From positions 19,821,856 to 19,885,855 of the forward strand of contig NC_051444.1 of the NCBI RefSeq assembly GCF_001649575.2: a stretch of DNA of 64,000 nucleotides. Reading direction: 5' to 3'. Origin of the DNA: Kryptolebias marmoratus. Taxonomy: Eukaryota > Chordata > Actinopteri > Cyprinodontiformes > Rivulidae. A program made the translations under genes and the position numbers. Of the stretch, positions 48,601 through 61,161 are shown piece by piece. The notes under the pieces were generated by a model that was not told the origin of the DNA, searched no databases, and saw only the letters and a list, made by a program, of their open reading frames with translations. Position 1 is the stretch's first letter. The number at the start of each line of letters is the position of its first letter.

Positions 48601-49927
48601 CATTGTACAATAACTTTCCTATGCCTCAGTCTCCTCTGGTCAGCCTTGTACTACTTTAACATAAGGACAATGAAGAGGAGATAAATCTTTATTGAAGCAA
48701 TTATAAAGCAAATGTTATTTACACCATGTAATTGGACCCGGGTATCTCTCTGCTCATAGAAATTAAGACTCGAGGGGAGTTAAAATGGACACCAATTAAT
48801 TTTTGCTGACAGAATCAGCAAACAGCAAACAGCAACAAAGGGACTTTCCCCAAGAGGAAGGGGCTTTAGAGGGAGGTGAGAAAAACTCCTCTAATGTAGT
48901 CACAACATCTTACCATTTCCATATAAATAACTTTCAAGGAAATAAGAAACTCATTTGTGCAGTTGAAAAGAAATCAATTATGGCAACAAACAGGCTAGCC
49001 CTATTCCTTTAGACCTTGAATGGTATGAATGACAAGCTTATAGTACATGCTAATGCTTCGCCCGTGTATAGTAGAAAATGCATAATGTACACTGACGGAC
49101 GGGGAGGGGTAGCATCAGCTAGTAAATGTCAAGTACACATACAGGACCACACACAGCTTATTAAAAAGCTGTCACTAGGAGAGAAGAAGCTAACAGGATC
49201 CACCAGACTTGATGAGGATTTATTACCTACTGCCATCTTTACTAAATGGCATTCTTAGACTCTGTGAGTCTTAAAATAAATCACCCGGCTGATGTGTGTT
49301 TCTGTGTCCCCTGTATGTGTGCATGTGTACCGAGTCTCTTAAAAATTGTCCTCTGCGTAGTTTTTGACAAGGAAAAGGATTACAAAGGGCACAAAGAGGG
49401 GACTCTATTTTGAACTTCTGTGACATTGTGCAATTAAACAAACTTATCATCGGAAGCTATGGGCAGCGTCTCTTATATCTTACCAAAGATAAGTACTGTG
49501 TAGTAGTTGTCAGACTTAATCAAACCATCGCCACACAAGTTCCAACAATCTGAGGTTCAATAAAAGTTAGCAATGTAACCCGAATAGTTTGCACAGTGAA
49601 AAACAAGGGTACAAAAGAGTTACATTTTTGTCCTGTGAGGTACATTTTGGACATATCCACTCTCTGTGGTTGAATATTTGACCACTAGACAACTATGTGA
49701 ACCAATAAAGGGCTTAAAATATACATATATGTACTGAGTACCCTAGTGATGAGCCTTTGTACACCTAAAGGTACAGTTGGGTAACTTTTTTATTTTGAGA
49801 GCAGGAATCTCAGAGCTGGTTGAGATTGTCATTTAAAGTTCATGACTTTTCACATAATCCAGATTATTAGCACCAAATTTGCAATCAAAATTAACCGTTT
49901 CTTCTTAGACACACACATCACTTCAGC
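45613..49927. other. Non-coding DNA, no gene seen; balanced blocks at 46.9-47.6 and 48.7-49.3 kb
   Basis: AT-rich overall. The blocks at 46920-47650 and 48720-49260 are repeat-free and evenly composed, with CACCAATTAATTTTTGCTGA and GAAATTAAGACTCGAGG words typical of constrained non-coding DNA. A hairpin with arms GTGAAAGGTTTCACCAG and TTGGTGAGACATTTCAC lies at 46602-46646. Open frames up to 122 codons have no recognised domain. Confidence 0.4.
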
Positions 49928-50218
49928 TTAGTGGTAGCTACCCTGAAGTTTTTCTCTCTGTGCGTGTGTGGGTTTTCTAAAAGTACTCCAGTTTCCTCCC
50001 ACAGTCCATATGCACATCATGTTAACCGGCGATGTTAAATTGGCCCTAGGTGTGTGTGAGTGTGTGTACATGGTTGTTAGTTTCAATGTGGCCTTGTAAT
50101 GGATGGCAACTTGTCCAGGGCATACCTCACCTCCCGCACAATGACCGCTGGAGATAGACACCAGCTCCACAACCTTGTAATTGATCAAACATGGATGGAT
50201 GGATGGATGGATGGATGG
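49928..50218 (+). mobile_element. tRNA-derived SINE with 5' deletion and (ATGG)7 tail
   Basis: Only a short piece of the head (TAGTGGTAGCTACC) remains. About 60 bases, including the B-box region, are missing before TCTCTCTGTGCGTGTGTGGG. The rest is standard: CTCCCACAGTCC, GGCCCTAGGTGTGTGTGAGT, CAACTTGTCCAGGGCATACC, AATGACCGCTGGAGATAGAC and ACCAGCTCCACAACC, then seven ATGG units. The lost promoter makes it a dead copy. Confidence 0.85.
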
Positions 50219-51063
50219 TTTCCTCCATAACTCCAATCTTTCACAAAAGGCAACAATAAACTGATGCTACACAAACACACCCTTATGGGTCTTTCTACAT
50301 TATAATAAATGTAATTTATCTGAACTGTATTTGGGCACAGAGACATTTTTTAATTGTTGTCACAATATAAAAAATATAATGTCAAAATGCACAGTTTTAA
50401 GTGTTTTCACATCTCAACTAAATGAAGGATTGAGGAATTCTAGTTTTTTTATATGTATAATCGGTTTTTCAGCAGTTAAAATCTAATTAGACAATTGAGT
50501 GAAAAGCTGTTTCAGAAAGAACTGTGAGCTCTTCTATTGACATTTCTTTGTGTAATTACTTCTAATTAAGTACGTAAAAGGTTTGTTGAAGGCTACAGCT
50601 GCAAAACTACAACCTGATCTCTGAATGCACATTAACAGGGCCATCCTTAAAGTGAACAATAAAAACATCACTTCTGGTGCATTCTGAAAACAAAGAAGAA
50701 CAGACTTCTAAGGTAGGTAATCCCAAAAAGCCTGAACATATACAGAGAACAACAGTGCCCTATGTTCACAGGAGCCATCAAACCCATCCACAACAAGTTT
50801 CAGATACTCTTGAGTAGGTAGGTATCTCATTATCTCCTGTAGGTCTACTTTAAATGTGCCCTTCACATAGTCAAATACAAAGTACTACTACATAAGCTCA
50901 GAGACAAAAAGGTTAAAACACAACAAACAAACAAAAAACAATGCCAGTCCAGTTAAAAAGCATTGTTCTTTCATTAAGTGAGGTTAAGATGAAGTTGTAA
51001 AAAAGTGAAGGAACATGAAAGCTTAGAATAGCAGACTGAAGTATGAAATGTTTCTAGTAAATC
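50219..51063. other. AT-rich non-coding DNA
   Basis: No gene or recognised repeat. Confidence 0.5.
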
Positions 51064-51200
51064 TTAGGCTCTTTTCACACAGATGATGATGCCACTATAA
51101 GACGTAACAAGTCAAGCAAAACATGGATAGTCCTTGCAGGGCTTTGGTGAGGCATTCGGGGCATAATAAAGACACGGTGGGCTCCCCACTATATGTGATG
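51064..51200 (-). mobile_element. Family A repeat, copy 3 (minus strand)
   Basis: The reverse complement contains GGGGAGCCCACCG, CTCACCAAAGCCCTGCAAGG, a CATGTTTTGCTTGAC block and GTGTGAAAAGAGCCTAA. This matches the right half of copies 1 and 2 up to the terminal GAGCC followed by TAA. The left half is absent. The sequence immediately after it on the plus strand (GATGGACTGTGATAGGTCCA) looks like a small SINE fragment, but that is uncertain. Confidence 0.6.
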
Positions 51201-51221
51201 GACTGTGATAGGTCCAGGATG

Positions 51222-51600
51222 GTTTTCAGTAGAGGTCAACCAATATGAGTTTTGTCTATGCCTGATGACGATGGTCAATACCCAACACCTTTTATTTTTT
51301 ATATGTATTTTTCATTTCACAAAACACAACTATAGTTGCTGCACTTATAATAAACATTTATTTAACAACAACCCTTTGAAAAATTTCTATACCTACAAGT
51401 AATGTATCAAAGAGTTTTCTTGCTTAAAAAAAATTAAACTGGACTACAGTGAGCTGGTTATATCAGCTGCTGAACCTTTATTTTACTACTTGGAAATTGA
51501 TTAGGTATGTACAGGCGAGGCTGATTGCTGTTTTTTTTTTTTTAAGTGGCCAATATCAGGCATCTAATCCAGGCCTGAGTAGGATTACGGTACTAGGACA
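51222..51600. mobile_element. Degenerate repeat of the TAGAGGTC-ACC-ATAT type
   Basis: It starts AGTAGAGGTCAACCAATATG, followed by GATGACGATGGTCAAT. Near the other side GTGGCCAATATCAGGCATCT recalls the GGCCGATATCGG phrases of a common fish repeat that begins TAGAGGTCGACCGATAT. Most CpG sites of the presumed ancestor appear as TG or CA here, so the copy is old. The right end is not clear. Confidence 0.4.
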
Positions 51601-54600
51601 AAAAAAGCTGATGCTGAGCCTATTGGGGCCCTCCAATTATTAAGATCAATAGGATACAAAAGAGTTCAAGCCCAACATTAATTGCACTTATTTATTTATT
51701 TATTTTGCCAATCGTTTTATTGCAATTGTTACCTTTTCTGTAAGACTGATTCTGTTGGGGGTGGGGAGTTGTTGTTGTTTGTTTGTCTTTTTTGGTCTTA
51801 TGGTTCCATTAAAAACTATTAGAAGAAAATATTTGTAGACCAAAAGTGTGCTGTTTGATAGAATATCCATTTTAACAGATTAGTCTGTGATTAGACTCTA
51901 CCTATTCCTGCAGGGGGAGCCACACATGCACAGATGGGATGACAGTAATGAATAGTCTTTAGAAAGCCCTCTGGCTCTGTTAAGTTTATTTCAGTTAGAT
52001 GCTGAGTTATGGGTATTAAGGAAATTCAAGGGAGTTTTTTGTCCATAGACTGCCTTCTTTTAAAAGGTTATTCCTAACGTGCCAAGTTGAGCAACTATGA
52101 TAGAAAGCTATTTTTAAAATTAAAGTAGGAGTTATGAATTTAAAGATGTGGACAAAATAGTTATTTTCTAACTTTTTTGAATACATCTGTACTTTTCAGA
52201 ATACATCAGTACCGCTCCAACACCTTGTTTTTACGTAAGTTGAGTTGTGCTCAGTTCGTAACAACATATATGTATAACATAATAATCACACAAATGCAAA
52301 CAGATTGTCTGCATACTTTATAAAACAATAATGTTTTCATCTGTTGTTATTAGAAGCTGGTAACAGTTTAATAGCTTTAATTTAAAGTAACTTGTGTGTC
52401 AGCTATTTAAAGATTAAAGTGATGGAATTAAATCTGCTGAACAAACTGGGAGCGGTCTTAATTTTGAGTAGAAATAAATGGAGCACCAAGGGGAAAAAGC
52501 AATATTGTCTGCTTTTCCCTCGCTGGACAAGGTCAATTAAAGAAGGACATGGATTGGCAATCAAAACTGACACCAAAGATTGACTATGGTGATTATAACC
52601 TTGCAGATGGAGGGTTTTAAAGGTTATTAATAATGATTTATGGAATTAATTAAAGAGGTAAGATAGGATTCCGTGCTTTAAATATATTATATAAATCCAG
52701 CTGCAGGAACATTTACCACTTGTGGGAACTCCAGATATGAATGTGGTGTGTGCTACAACCAGTTGGTTTGTCATTCGGAGTCTAGTGAAATTATGATTAT
52801 GATTAAAGAGAGTAAGGATTGATTAGCTGAAAAGTACACTATAAATATCAGCTGTGTGATTCTATGATTGGACTTTGGGCATATTTGTCTCTGCATTATA
52901 CTTGCATTAAGGGGATATTTTATCCATGTGTGAACAATTAACATTTACCTTTTAAGCTCCTTCTGGAGAAATACAGTTTACGTTCAGCAGAACTAATGAG
53001 CTTACAGCTGGTCCGAACTCAGACAGACCGAGGTGAGCCAAAAGAGCCATAAGTCCCATCAGTGGAAGGCCTCTATAGTCACAATTAAAACTAGATTCAA
53101 ACCTTGTAAGTCAGTAGTGTTAAGCACAAATGAAGCAAATGGTTATCTGAGCATTCACTTCATTTTCACTTAAACAGTCACTGGATCCTTCTATTATATT
53201 TTTACCCTCTCTATTTATACTACAAGCAGCTCTTTTTTTTCAGTCATACACTGATGAGCATATTGACTACAAATTTTGCATCAAAACTGGCTACCAGCTC
53301 CTCTGATGTACTAAACTCCTTTTTGAAGAATACATCAAATGAGTGTATGAACTTTATGTAAAATACAACTTTAAACTGTTCATCAGAACAAGCAAACTGA
53401 ACCTCAACTCAACTGCTAAAGCCTTGTTAAATAAGTAAATATTGAAGCTGGTTGATTGTCTCGAACTAATATGTTTTGATGGGTCACAGCGTTCAGATGT
53501 AGCACTAGTTGATTGCCGTACTGGGAAACCTGTGAATTAAGTTCCTAGACATATTAATTACCTAAATCATCTATGTAATCTAAGATTACAAAATGTGAAA
53601 CGGTGAAATAGGTGATGTTTGGATTACTCTGGGATTCAGAGCACTTAGCATTTAGAGCAAACTTTTCTCTCCACCTTTTATCCTTTACATGTCTAAACCA
53701 TCAGCAGGAATGCAGCCAAAGAAAATGCCTAACTTATCAAGGATAATTAATTTTTATCTGATGCTTTCTGTATCTGTGCTGTGAGCTGTTAATGACCCGA
53801 TGTATTATGTGAAAACTGTGAGCTCCAGAAATATCTGCAGGCATAACAGAAGTTTAAAACACAGTAATGACCTCCAAAACCCTTAGAGCGGATCAGTTTC
53901 TTCACCGAGAATATAAATCTGTTGTTTGTATTCACTAAAAGTAATCTTAACATTCCATTAAGATGTTGCCCAGAAGATAGTAAATATATAAAAACTGCAT
54001 GAAAAAGGGCTTTCATCTGACAGCTTGGAAGTATTTTACATTAATTTGTTTAAAAATGTCTTATGGTATCACCTAAAAGTAAGGTGCAACCTTTGAAGGT
54101 GAAGCTTTTTTTTTTTTTCCAGAAAGCCCATTTCAGCTAGACAACACTTCTAGCTTGTTAATCATTCCCTGTGCATTGTCAAAACTGACACGGTTATTTG
54201 ATGCATTGCTGTGTAATGCTCCAGTAATTATTCTTTGCTTTAACAAGACAGGAACGCAAAGCCTGGCTGACCTCCTCCCATTCTGTGTGTCAGTCAGTTA
54301 TTTCTTTACATTTTTTTTTGGCCTTCACACAATCTCAGTCTCTCTGCAGCTATGAGTAAATGTGACCTCAGAAGTGGTACATGGTCTAATCACTGCTGGC
54401 TAAGCAGCCTTGCAGTGCACTGAGCTAAACGGTAAGGCTGAGGTTTATGAATCCATGAAACCTTGATAGAACAGAAGTAGAAACTTTGTTCAAATAGACA
54501 ACCACATAAATATGCCATAAAGTCAAAATATTTCTCCTATAGTTACTTTGCAGATTATGTATAGGGCCTCGCTCATAGCCGTCTTATTGGTAGTGTTTTT

Positions 54601-55063
54601 AAAGGTCAGTATGAATCATTGACTTTCCTCACAGTTGATTCCCCTACAATTTAGAATATTTAAACCACTTGATCTCAACATTTTGCTTGCTTTTACCTTA
54701 GCTTTTTTTTTAGAAGCTTCAAATGTAAACATTACCATTGTCATTTGTCTACATAATTTGCAAATCATGTGCATATATTTGTTACAGAGTTCATGGTTCA
54801 TAAAGTGTATTGGTTATTTAAACATTAGTCTCTGCTGAACTGTAACAAACAGTAGATATTGTTTGAGGACAGAAAGCAGTAGCACGTCATGAGCCAAGAA
54901 CATAGGGGCAAAGAGTTTCTTAATGGCCTGTGTGAGGTCAATGGAAAATCAAGAATCAGACAGTACTTTTATTTCTACAGTAGAAATCCAAACGCACTGC
55001 TTTTATTTCAAAACTGGCTTCTTCTTTTCAAGTGTTTTTATTTTGAAGGCATGCAATATGAAC
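51601..55063. other. Non-coding DNA with TAAT-rich single-copy blocks
   Basis: Mostly AT-rich. The block at 52380-52900 is repeat-free and contains many TAAT/ATTA cores (TTATTAATAATGATTTATGG, GGAATTAATTAAAG, TTATGATTATGATTAAAG). No coding frame above 75 codons in this stretch. No RNA gene was recognised. Confidence 0.4.
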
Positions 55064-55083
55064 TGTGTGTGTGTGTGTGTGTG
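55064..55083. repeat. (TG)10 microsatellite
   Basis: Ten TG units inside an open frame of about 98 codons, which the repeat partly creates. Confidence 0.93.
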
Positions 55084-55191
55084 CTTGTGTCAGGAACCTT
55101 TTGCTTAAAAAGGAGGGTTTGGGAGATATTTGAGTTACCCTTATGTCAACACTTACTAAAAAGACAAAGACTGAATGTAATTTAACAAAAT

Positions 55192-55551
55192 ATGGACTTT
55201 AAGCATTTATTTATTGAAGTCAGTGGCAAAGCAGTGTGCTTAGTTTGTTGTATTTGTCCAGATTGGCTGTCTGAGTCTTCTTTTCAATTCCTTTCTTTCC
55301 TTATCCTGCTTTTCTTAGGTGGAGTTGAGGGCCGTCTGTGGTTTTCTGAGGTCCACCATCAGGCAGCTTTTGCTACTCTGGGCCAGCAGCTGATCTTCAT
55401 TGCTCCCATCAGTGAGCTGCTACAAACACGCTGGCTAGGACACCAGATCATTTCTGCCATCACACCTCTTTGTGGCTATCTTGTGACATCTTATGCACAA
55501 ATTCAACTCCACATTCTCTGGTTCACCATTACAGGGGGGAGGTTGTTATAA
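55192..55551 (+). other. Unassigned open frame of 119 codons, coding status doubtful
   Basis: An uninterrupted ATG-started frame. Residues from about 40 on (around GGVEGRLWFSEVHHQAAFA and LGHQIISAITPLCGYLVTS) have more protein-like composition than other frames in the window, with leucine/isoleucine-rich stretches. The AT-rich first third does not look coding. An acceptor-like pyrimidine-rich run ending CTTAG precedes the GGTGGAGTTGAGG segment near 55318. I recognise no family, signal peptide or catalytic motif. It could be an exon remnant, a retroposon fragment or a chance frame. Confidence 0.12.
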
Positions 55552-57207
55552 AGAGCAATTGCATATCCTGAATATACTTAGATTCATATTGAAAAAAACT
55601 GACAATACATAAAGATAGTTTACAACAATGTCTTCAACATAAAAGATAAGCACAGCAGAGGCATCAATACCAGCGACAGTCATCTGGATTGTTCTGTATT
55701 TTTCCACAATGATTATATAGTTTGTAGCCTTAAGAGAATTCTTTACACTCATTTGGACAGACAGAAAAAAGAGAAACAGGTATAAATGGAAGCAAAAGAA
55801 GTGAGCCATTGAGTAACACAGCCTACATGGTTCAGGAGACTAATTATACAAGAAGGCCATGCTAAGTCGACCACTTCAGAGAGTCTGCAGGCTACATTGG
55901 GACCAAGCGACATGGATACCACATTCAGAGGAGGGAAACAGCTTCTCATGCATTCCTTATTACCCCAAAGACTTCCGTCTGTGGCAGATAAGTCACCTAC
56001 CCCTTCAAGCTTTGCTCCTTTGCGGACATAGATCCTGTAATGATACATTTCACTTCTGGCTATTTCCAGTTTGATGGGTAGACATTTGGAAACAAAAAAA
56101 CGTAAAAAGTGGGCAGTATGGGACATCATCTCTGACCCTCATCAAAGAGTTCTCTCTTCACATAGTGTGTTAAAGCGACACAGTGCCAACCCCTCATTTT
56201 CCCGCCGTCCATCTCTAATGGGATTTGGGTTTTATATTAAGTCCACCTTCCCCTCCCACCCTTTCTTTGTCCTGACACTGCAGTGTGAGTGATTTGAATT
56301 TTAAAAAGTGGCTAAATCGACAAAGCAGACTTCAAATAGGATTCTGTGAGGCTCTTACTGTTAAACAGGGCCTTCCAGGTAAGACTTGTCCTGTAAGACG
56401 ACAGAAAAGGTGAGGGGTGCAGCTATGTAGGGCATCTCCTACACACATGCTCATCCACAAGAGAAGGCTCCCTTACATTATCTTGTACAGTTCAATGATT
56501 TGGATTTTCCCAGTAAAATACTCTTGGCTAGTCTTTACCCAAAGGCACCAAAAGAATATCAAAGGGGTGTTCTTTTTTTAATGAACACTCCAAGAGCTGT
56601 TATTTTGTTCTTTGCTTTCATTATCCACAATAATAAGGAGAGATTAGATCCTGTTAAATAAATGATTCAAGGTCAGTTATGGAATAACATCATTTAGATG
56701 AAGATTTAAACTGCCTTTGGCTCTACATTCTACCTTATAAACCACTGAAGATGAGCTTTAGCTAAATCAATGGTTCCCAATTTTTTCAGGTTTTGACCCC
56801 AATAAATAACAGCAACATAGACTTGGAGCCCCGACTGTCTATGATTGAGGTATGCTAAAGTTGCTAACAGGCCGAGTAAACAAGGGCAACTATTTTTAGG
56901 CATTTATAACTACAATTTTGTTTTCCTTCTACCAATATTATGTTATGAACGGTCATTTTTAAAATATAATTCTATTCCTTTAAACCATCTCAAGACCATC
57001 CATACTTGTGCTAATTTTGAGAAACAACCACTGAGCTTAATAATGCTACACCATTTCTACATCATTTGCACTTCATTTTGATATGCATGTTGAAGAAATT
57101 CAAATCATTTCATGGGAGACATTGGATTATTTTAGGTTGCCTCAGATGAACAATGAAACTAGCATTCATTGAAGGGAGTTTTACTGCCTTGATGCCACAA
57201 CCAAATA
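55552..57207. other. Non-coding DNA with a balanced block at 55.86-56.30 kb
   Basis: The stretch 55860-56300 is repeat-free, with even composition and a minus-strand open frame of 126 codons (55749-56129) that matches nothing I know. The TTTTCCCGCC near 56196 resembles an E2F site. It may be a conserved non-coding element, and coding function is not supported. The remainder is AT-rich. Confidence 0.4.
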
Positions 57208-57402
57208 TCTGGAGTTAGTGCTCAAAGTACATGTTGGAGATGACTCTCAGCTACAACCACATTAAAACTCAGCTCAGTATTTATAAAACTGATTGAGTTA
57301 TAGCGTTTTTTTTGTTTTTCCTAAGGTTGACTAGCTGTGGTGACCATTTTGGATTGACTCTAAAAGTTAATCAGTTGTAGATGTACTTTCTATGATTACC
57401 TT
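57208..57402 (-). repeat. Family B dispersed repeat, minus-strand copy
   Basis: Read on the minus strand it gives AAGTACATCTACAACTGATT, AACTTTTAGAGTCAATCCAA, AATGGTCACCACAGCTAGTC, CGCTATAACTCAATCAGTTT, AATACTGAGCTGAGTTTTAA and TGTAGCTGAGAGTCATC. These are the same ordered landmarks as the copies at 12.2 and 63.2 kb. The 5' TTTGCC/TGTGTG region is missing. Confidence 0.75.
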
Positions 57403-60400
57403 TTAAGAGTTATATTAAAATGTTTCTAGTGTTTCATGAAATATTTTGCTAACAGACAAACAAATACACACACAAAGACATAGACACAGGCAATTACATG
57501 GTAGAAAGTGATAACAAAATTACAGAAACTAACTTTTTGCAAATAATATTCATCAGGATTATTATCTTTGTTCAGAGTCCTAAAATGGTCACATTTATGG
57601 ATAGCAAAAATTATAAAGAGCTCAGTACTGAGGCTAACAGTAAAGGCATTTTTCAAGAACTTATTTCACACAATCATTCTTTTAGAATAGAGGAAATATC
57701 AGTGTTAAGAATTTTATGAGCACAATGAATACACAAATCTGTAGTTTAATGGCCATCTATCCTTAAGCTCTGGTAGCTGTACAGAGCTACTGAAGATACC
57801 ACATTTTTATTTATTTATTTATTTTGACTGAAAAAAATTTAGCGTTTAACTCTGACCATGACAAAGTGTCTGTCTCCAATTAACTGGCATGCACATGTCA
57901 GTGTGTGGTCTTTGTCATACACTCAATCTTAATCTGGCTGACATGTTCTGTGTCACAGCTAATTACAGAAGTAATACATTGGCCCATTAGTAACTGCCTC
58001 GACAGCACAACTCATTTCAATCATAACTAGTAGGGACACTTGCAGTGATCTAATTCATACATGAAGTACACCTCCGGCCAAGAATGCGCTCCAGATTTCC
58101 AAGAAATTTGTAATTTCTCCAAACTACTGGCTTAGTGTTCAGAGCTGTGCTTTAATACTGCTAATTTAGAATTTCCATGAAAGAGTTTTGTTTTTTTCTG
58201 CAAGTGTTCTGGTACTTCAGTGCCCATTTCCAAATTTTTATTTACTCTAATGCACAATCACATTGAGTCTAAATGACGGGTAGTTTTGACCAAAATGTAA
58301 ATTTGCTGAGAAATGGCCTTATCCCTAAGGGCTCACGACATTTCCTGAAAATCTCTCGTGAACTTCCACATTGAGTTTATGTTTGTTCTTCCGTGATCTT
58401 CACCTAAACCTAACTACTCTGATATCTCAAAGTTAGAGTTAAAACACCACAAACCTTTCTTTAGACTTTGGCAAAATCATAAAATCAATCTGGACCTGCA
58501 TAATTGCAGGTCCAGATAGTCTCACCTCACTGGCCTTAAAGACTTGTGCAGCTTTTTGGGATTTTACAGCCCCGTCTCAGCATTAGCCCATTAGGTCAGG
58601 AGAAGATTTAAGGGCTGTGTAAGACTTAGTGCTATGTACAGCTGCCTTAAAATGTTCTTGTATTTGCCTTCAGATGAAGTTACACAATAAATAATGTAAT
58701 CATTGCCATGTAAATAGGCCTAATTTGCAGACCCAGGTTCTGCAAAACAGCAAAACTAACAACAGAGCTATCGACTGGTTGCCTTTGGCATCACAAGTGT
58801 CCTAGGGAAAAAGCTGTTGGCTTATATAATAAAGTGTGTGCCTTTCAGGACGCAGTGCAGTTTGCCTATCAAACTGTAATTGGAGTTTACCCTGTAATTA
58901 TCAACGAGCTTCAGCAAGCCCAATATCATCTGGACAAAGCAGGCAGCACTGTGAGGATCATATTTTATGATTTGTCTTGTAATTTCAACATGATTTAAAC
59001 TGCCTGTTTTCTGAGAATTTCTAGAAAATAGAAGTAGAGGACTAAACAACCTGTTGGATTATTTACGACCTGGCATTCAAATACAGCTTTGATGGCAGTC
59101 TCTCTGTGAGACTTTAAATGAAAAACAGCGCAGGTATTATGATCTTGACAAGGTTCTGCTTAACGGCTGATAAAACTTTGCTGTTAATAACAAAACTAAA
59201 AACAAGAGTCCAAAGGTTTTGACTATTATAATGCTTAGAATTAATTCTAACATTTTTTGGCTGTTTGCTATCTTAATGACATATATTAAAGTTGATTTAT
59301 GATGTTTAAAGTTTAAAATTAACAGTTCCCTTCTTGTTATTGTTGACTTATCATTTTTATGAGACAAATGGAAAGTCTTCTTTCTCGGGTGTCACCTCTA
59401 AAATCCATAGGTGGAAAAATTAAGTGACAATTGACGAGGAAACAAAGACTGACTCAGTTTGAGTCTGTATAAGGGATAATGTGGTGTTCCGGCAGCTCCT
59501 CCCACAAGATGGTCTTTTTCACCAAGATCACATTTTCAAACACACAATTTTGATTCAAGTATTGCATGGCAAAAAAAAAAGGCTTTCCCATGGCAACACA
59601 GCTCTCATTTCCAAAAAGGATAATCAGGTTCATTGTGGCCCACATTTTCTCTTCAGCAGACCAATTTCAGACATTAGGATTATTCTTGTTCCTAGAGACT
59701 AATCAAAATGCACGAGTGCAATTGGCTCTGTAGACCAGTTATTTCACTCTGCGTTATAAAATCACCAGGTATTTTTGTGCCTCAAAGCGGATCATTTTGG
59801 AGCCACAGCTAAACAAACCCACACCTTGGGGAAGAGGCCTGTACAACGAGATGAAGTTGAGAATGACTGTAAATAAAAGACCGCAGATGATGTTTCTCAC
59901 AATCCTTTTCCTGCTCTGACTTGTTACTTTTAAGTCTTAGCTTGAGAAGACAGATTGACTCCACTGTGTTCTGTGTTTCACATCTGTGGTTATAAAGGGA
60001 ATGTTACCGTTATATGGTTGATGCCAACAGATTTTGCCTCACAATGCGCAGAAAAATGAGAAAAATCTTTAACATGGAGTTGAGAGTTAAAGAACATTAA
60101 CTTGATATACAACTGCATTCTCAAAAGAATAATTAATATATACTGTATATTATTTTTTCAGAAGAAAAATCTGGTTTAGACTGAAAACGAGCTTCACATT
60201 TGAAGCTCAGCAGCATAAATTTATTGCAACAGGTCTTCCTGAGATTCTTTTTACGATTTCGAGACAGCCCTCTCCTGCCCTTTACCCCAGGCTAGCTTTC
60301 TGTTTTTGTTAGAAGTAAAACAAAAGGTCACAAAAATAATCTAATAATAAAAAAGAAAAAAGTCCAGCCCACCAGGACTTTAAACATCCATAACTGTCAG

Positions 60401-60747
60401 ACAAATTTATGCTCTACCTCTGATTACCTCCTTTTTTTTTCAGTTACCCAGAATTATTTAGGTAACGCAGTCAGCTGCAAAATGTGCTGAAACTAGTCCC
60501 TGCAAAACTGACGCCTGAGAGTTTTGTTAAAGCTGGTTTAATTTCATTCCAAATATTTGTTTAATGAGTTCATAATAAATAACATTTGTCTAACTGTAGT
60601 TATTTAATTTGTATGTTAATAAAAAAAGAAGTAAACCATCTTAATGAGAGATTTCAGACCATGTAAAACTTTTAGATCTCTAACCATTTTTGTAGGCATT
60701 GGTTACAGGTACTGTTAAGCTAATATAAAATCATTTGTACATTATTG
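57403..60747. other. Non-coding single-copy DNA with a perfect palindrome at 58.5 kb
   Basis: AT-rich with several balanced, repeat-free blocks (57840-58100, 58480-58800, 59440-59900). A TTTA microsatellite-like run lies at 57806-57825. No open frame above 76 codons and no recognised RNA gene. Confidence 0.45.
58488..58517. repeat. Perfect 13-bp inverted repeat with TAAT centre
   Basis: ATCTGGACCTGCA, then TAAT, then TGCAGGTCCAGAT. All 13 bases pair exactly, and pairing stops on both sides. The context is repeat-free, and no element or gene that would explain it was recognised. Confidence 0.95.
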
Positions 60748-61161
60748 TGGGAGCATGGCAGCAGTTAGCACTAAAGTGTCATAGCAAAAAGGTCGCAGGT
60801 TCACCTCCCAGGCTTTTTGGGTGGAGTTTGCATGTTCTCCCCGTGCACACGTGGGTTTAGTCCCACTCTGGTTTCCTCCCACAGACCTAAAACAGGCATG
60901 CTAGGTTCACTGGTAACTCTAAATTGTCTCTAGGTGTGAGTGAGAGTGTGAATGGTTGTTTGTCTCGTTTGTCTCTATGTCCCTGTGATGGACTTGCAAC
61001 CTGTCCAGATTGTACCGTGACTGCTGGAGTTAGGTACTAGCTCCCACAAGACCCAGAAAGGAAAAGTGGGTAAAGAATATGAATGGATGGATGGATGGAT
61101 GGATGGATGGATGGATGGATGGATGGATGGATGGATGGATGGATGGATGGATGGATGGATG
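60748..61161 (+). mobile_element. tRNA-derived SINE, best-preserved copy, (ATGG)20 tail
   Basis: The head GGCAGCAGTTAGCACTAAAG holds the A-box region, and GGTTCACCTCC at 60798-60808 is a near-consensus polymerase III B box. The body has GGAGTTTGCATGTTCTCCCC, GTGCACACGTGGGTTTAGTC, TTTCCTCCCACAGACC, ACTCTAAATTGTCTCTAGGT, GTGAGTGAGAGTGTGAATGG, TGTGATGGACTTGCAACCTG and GAAAGGAAAAGTGGGTAAAG. The tail runs about 20 ATGG units to 61161. The tail gives spurious Pro-Ser-Ile-His and Trp-Met-Asp-Gly frames. Confidence 0.9.

Noticed and set aside
51190..51222. SINE fragment GATGGACTGTGATAGGTCCAGG
   Set aside because: Similar to the GATGGACT-GACCTGTCCAGG block of the SINE but too short, and adjacent to family A, to be called separately.
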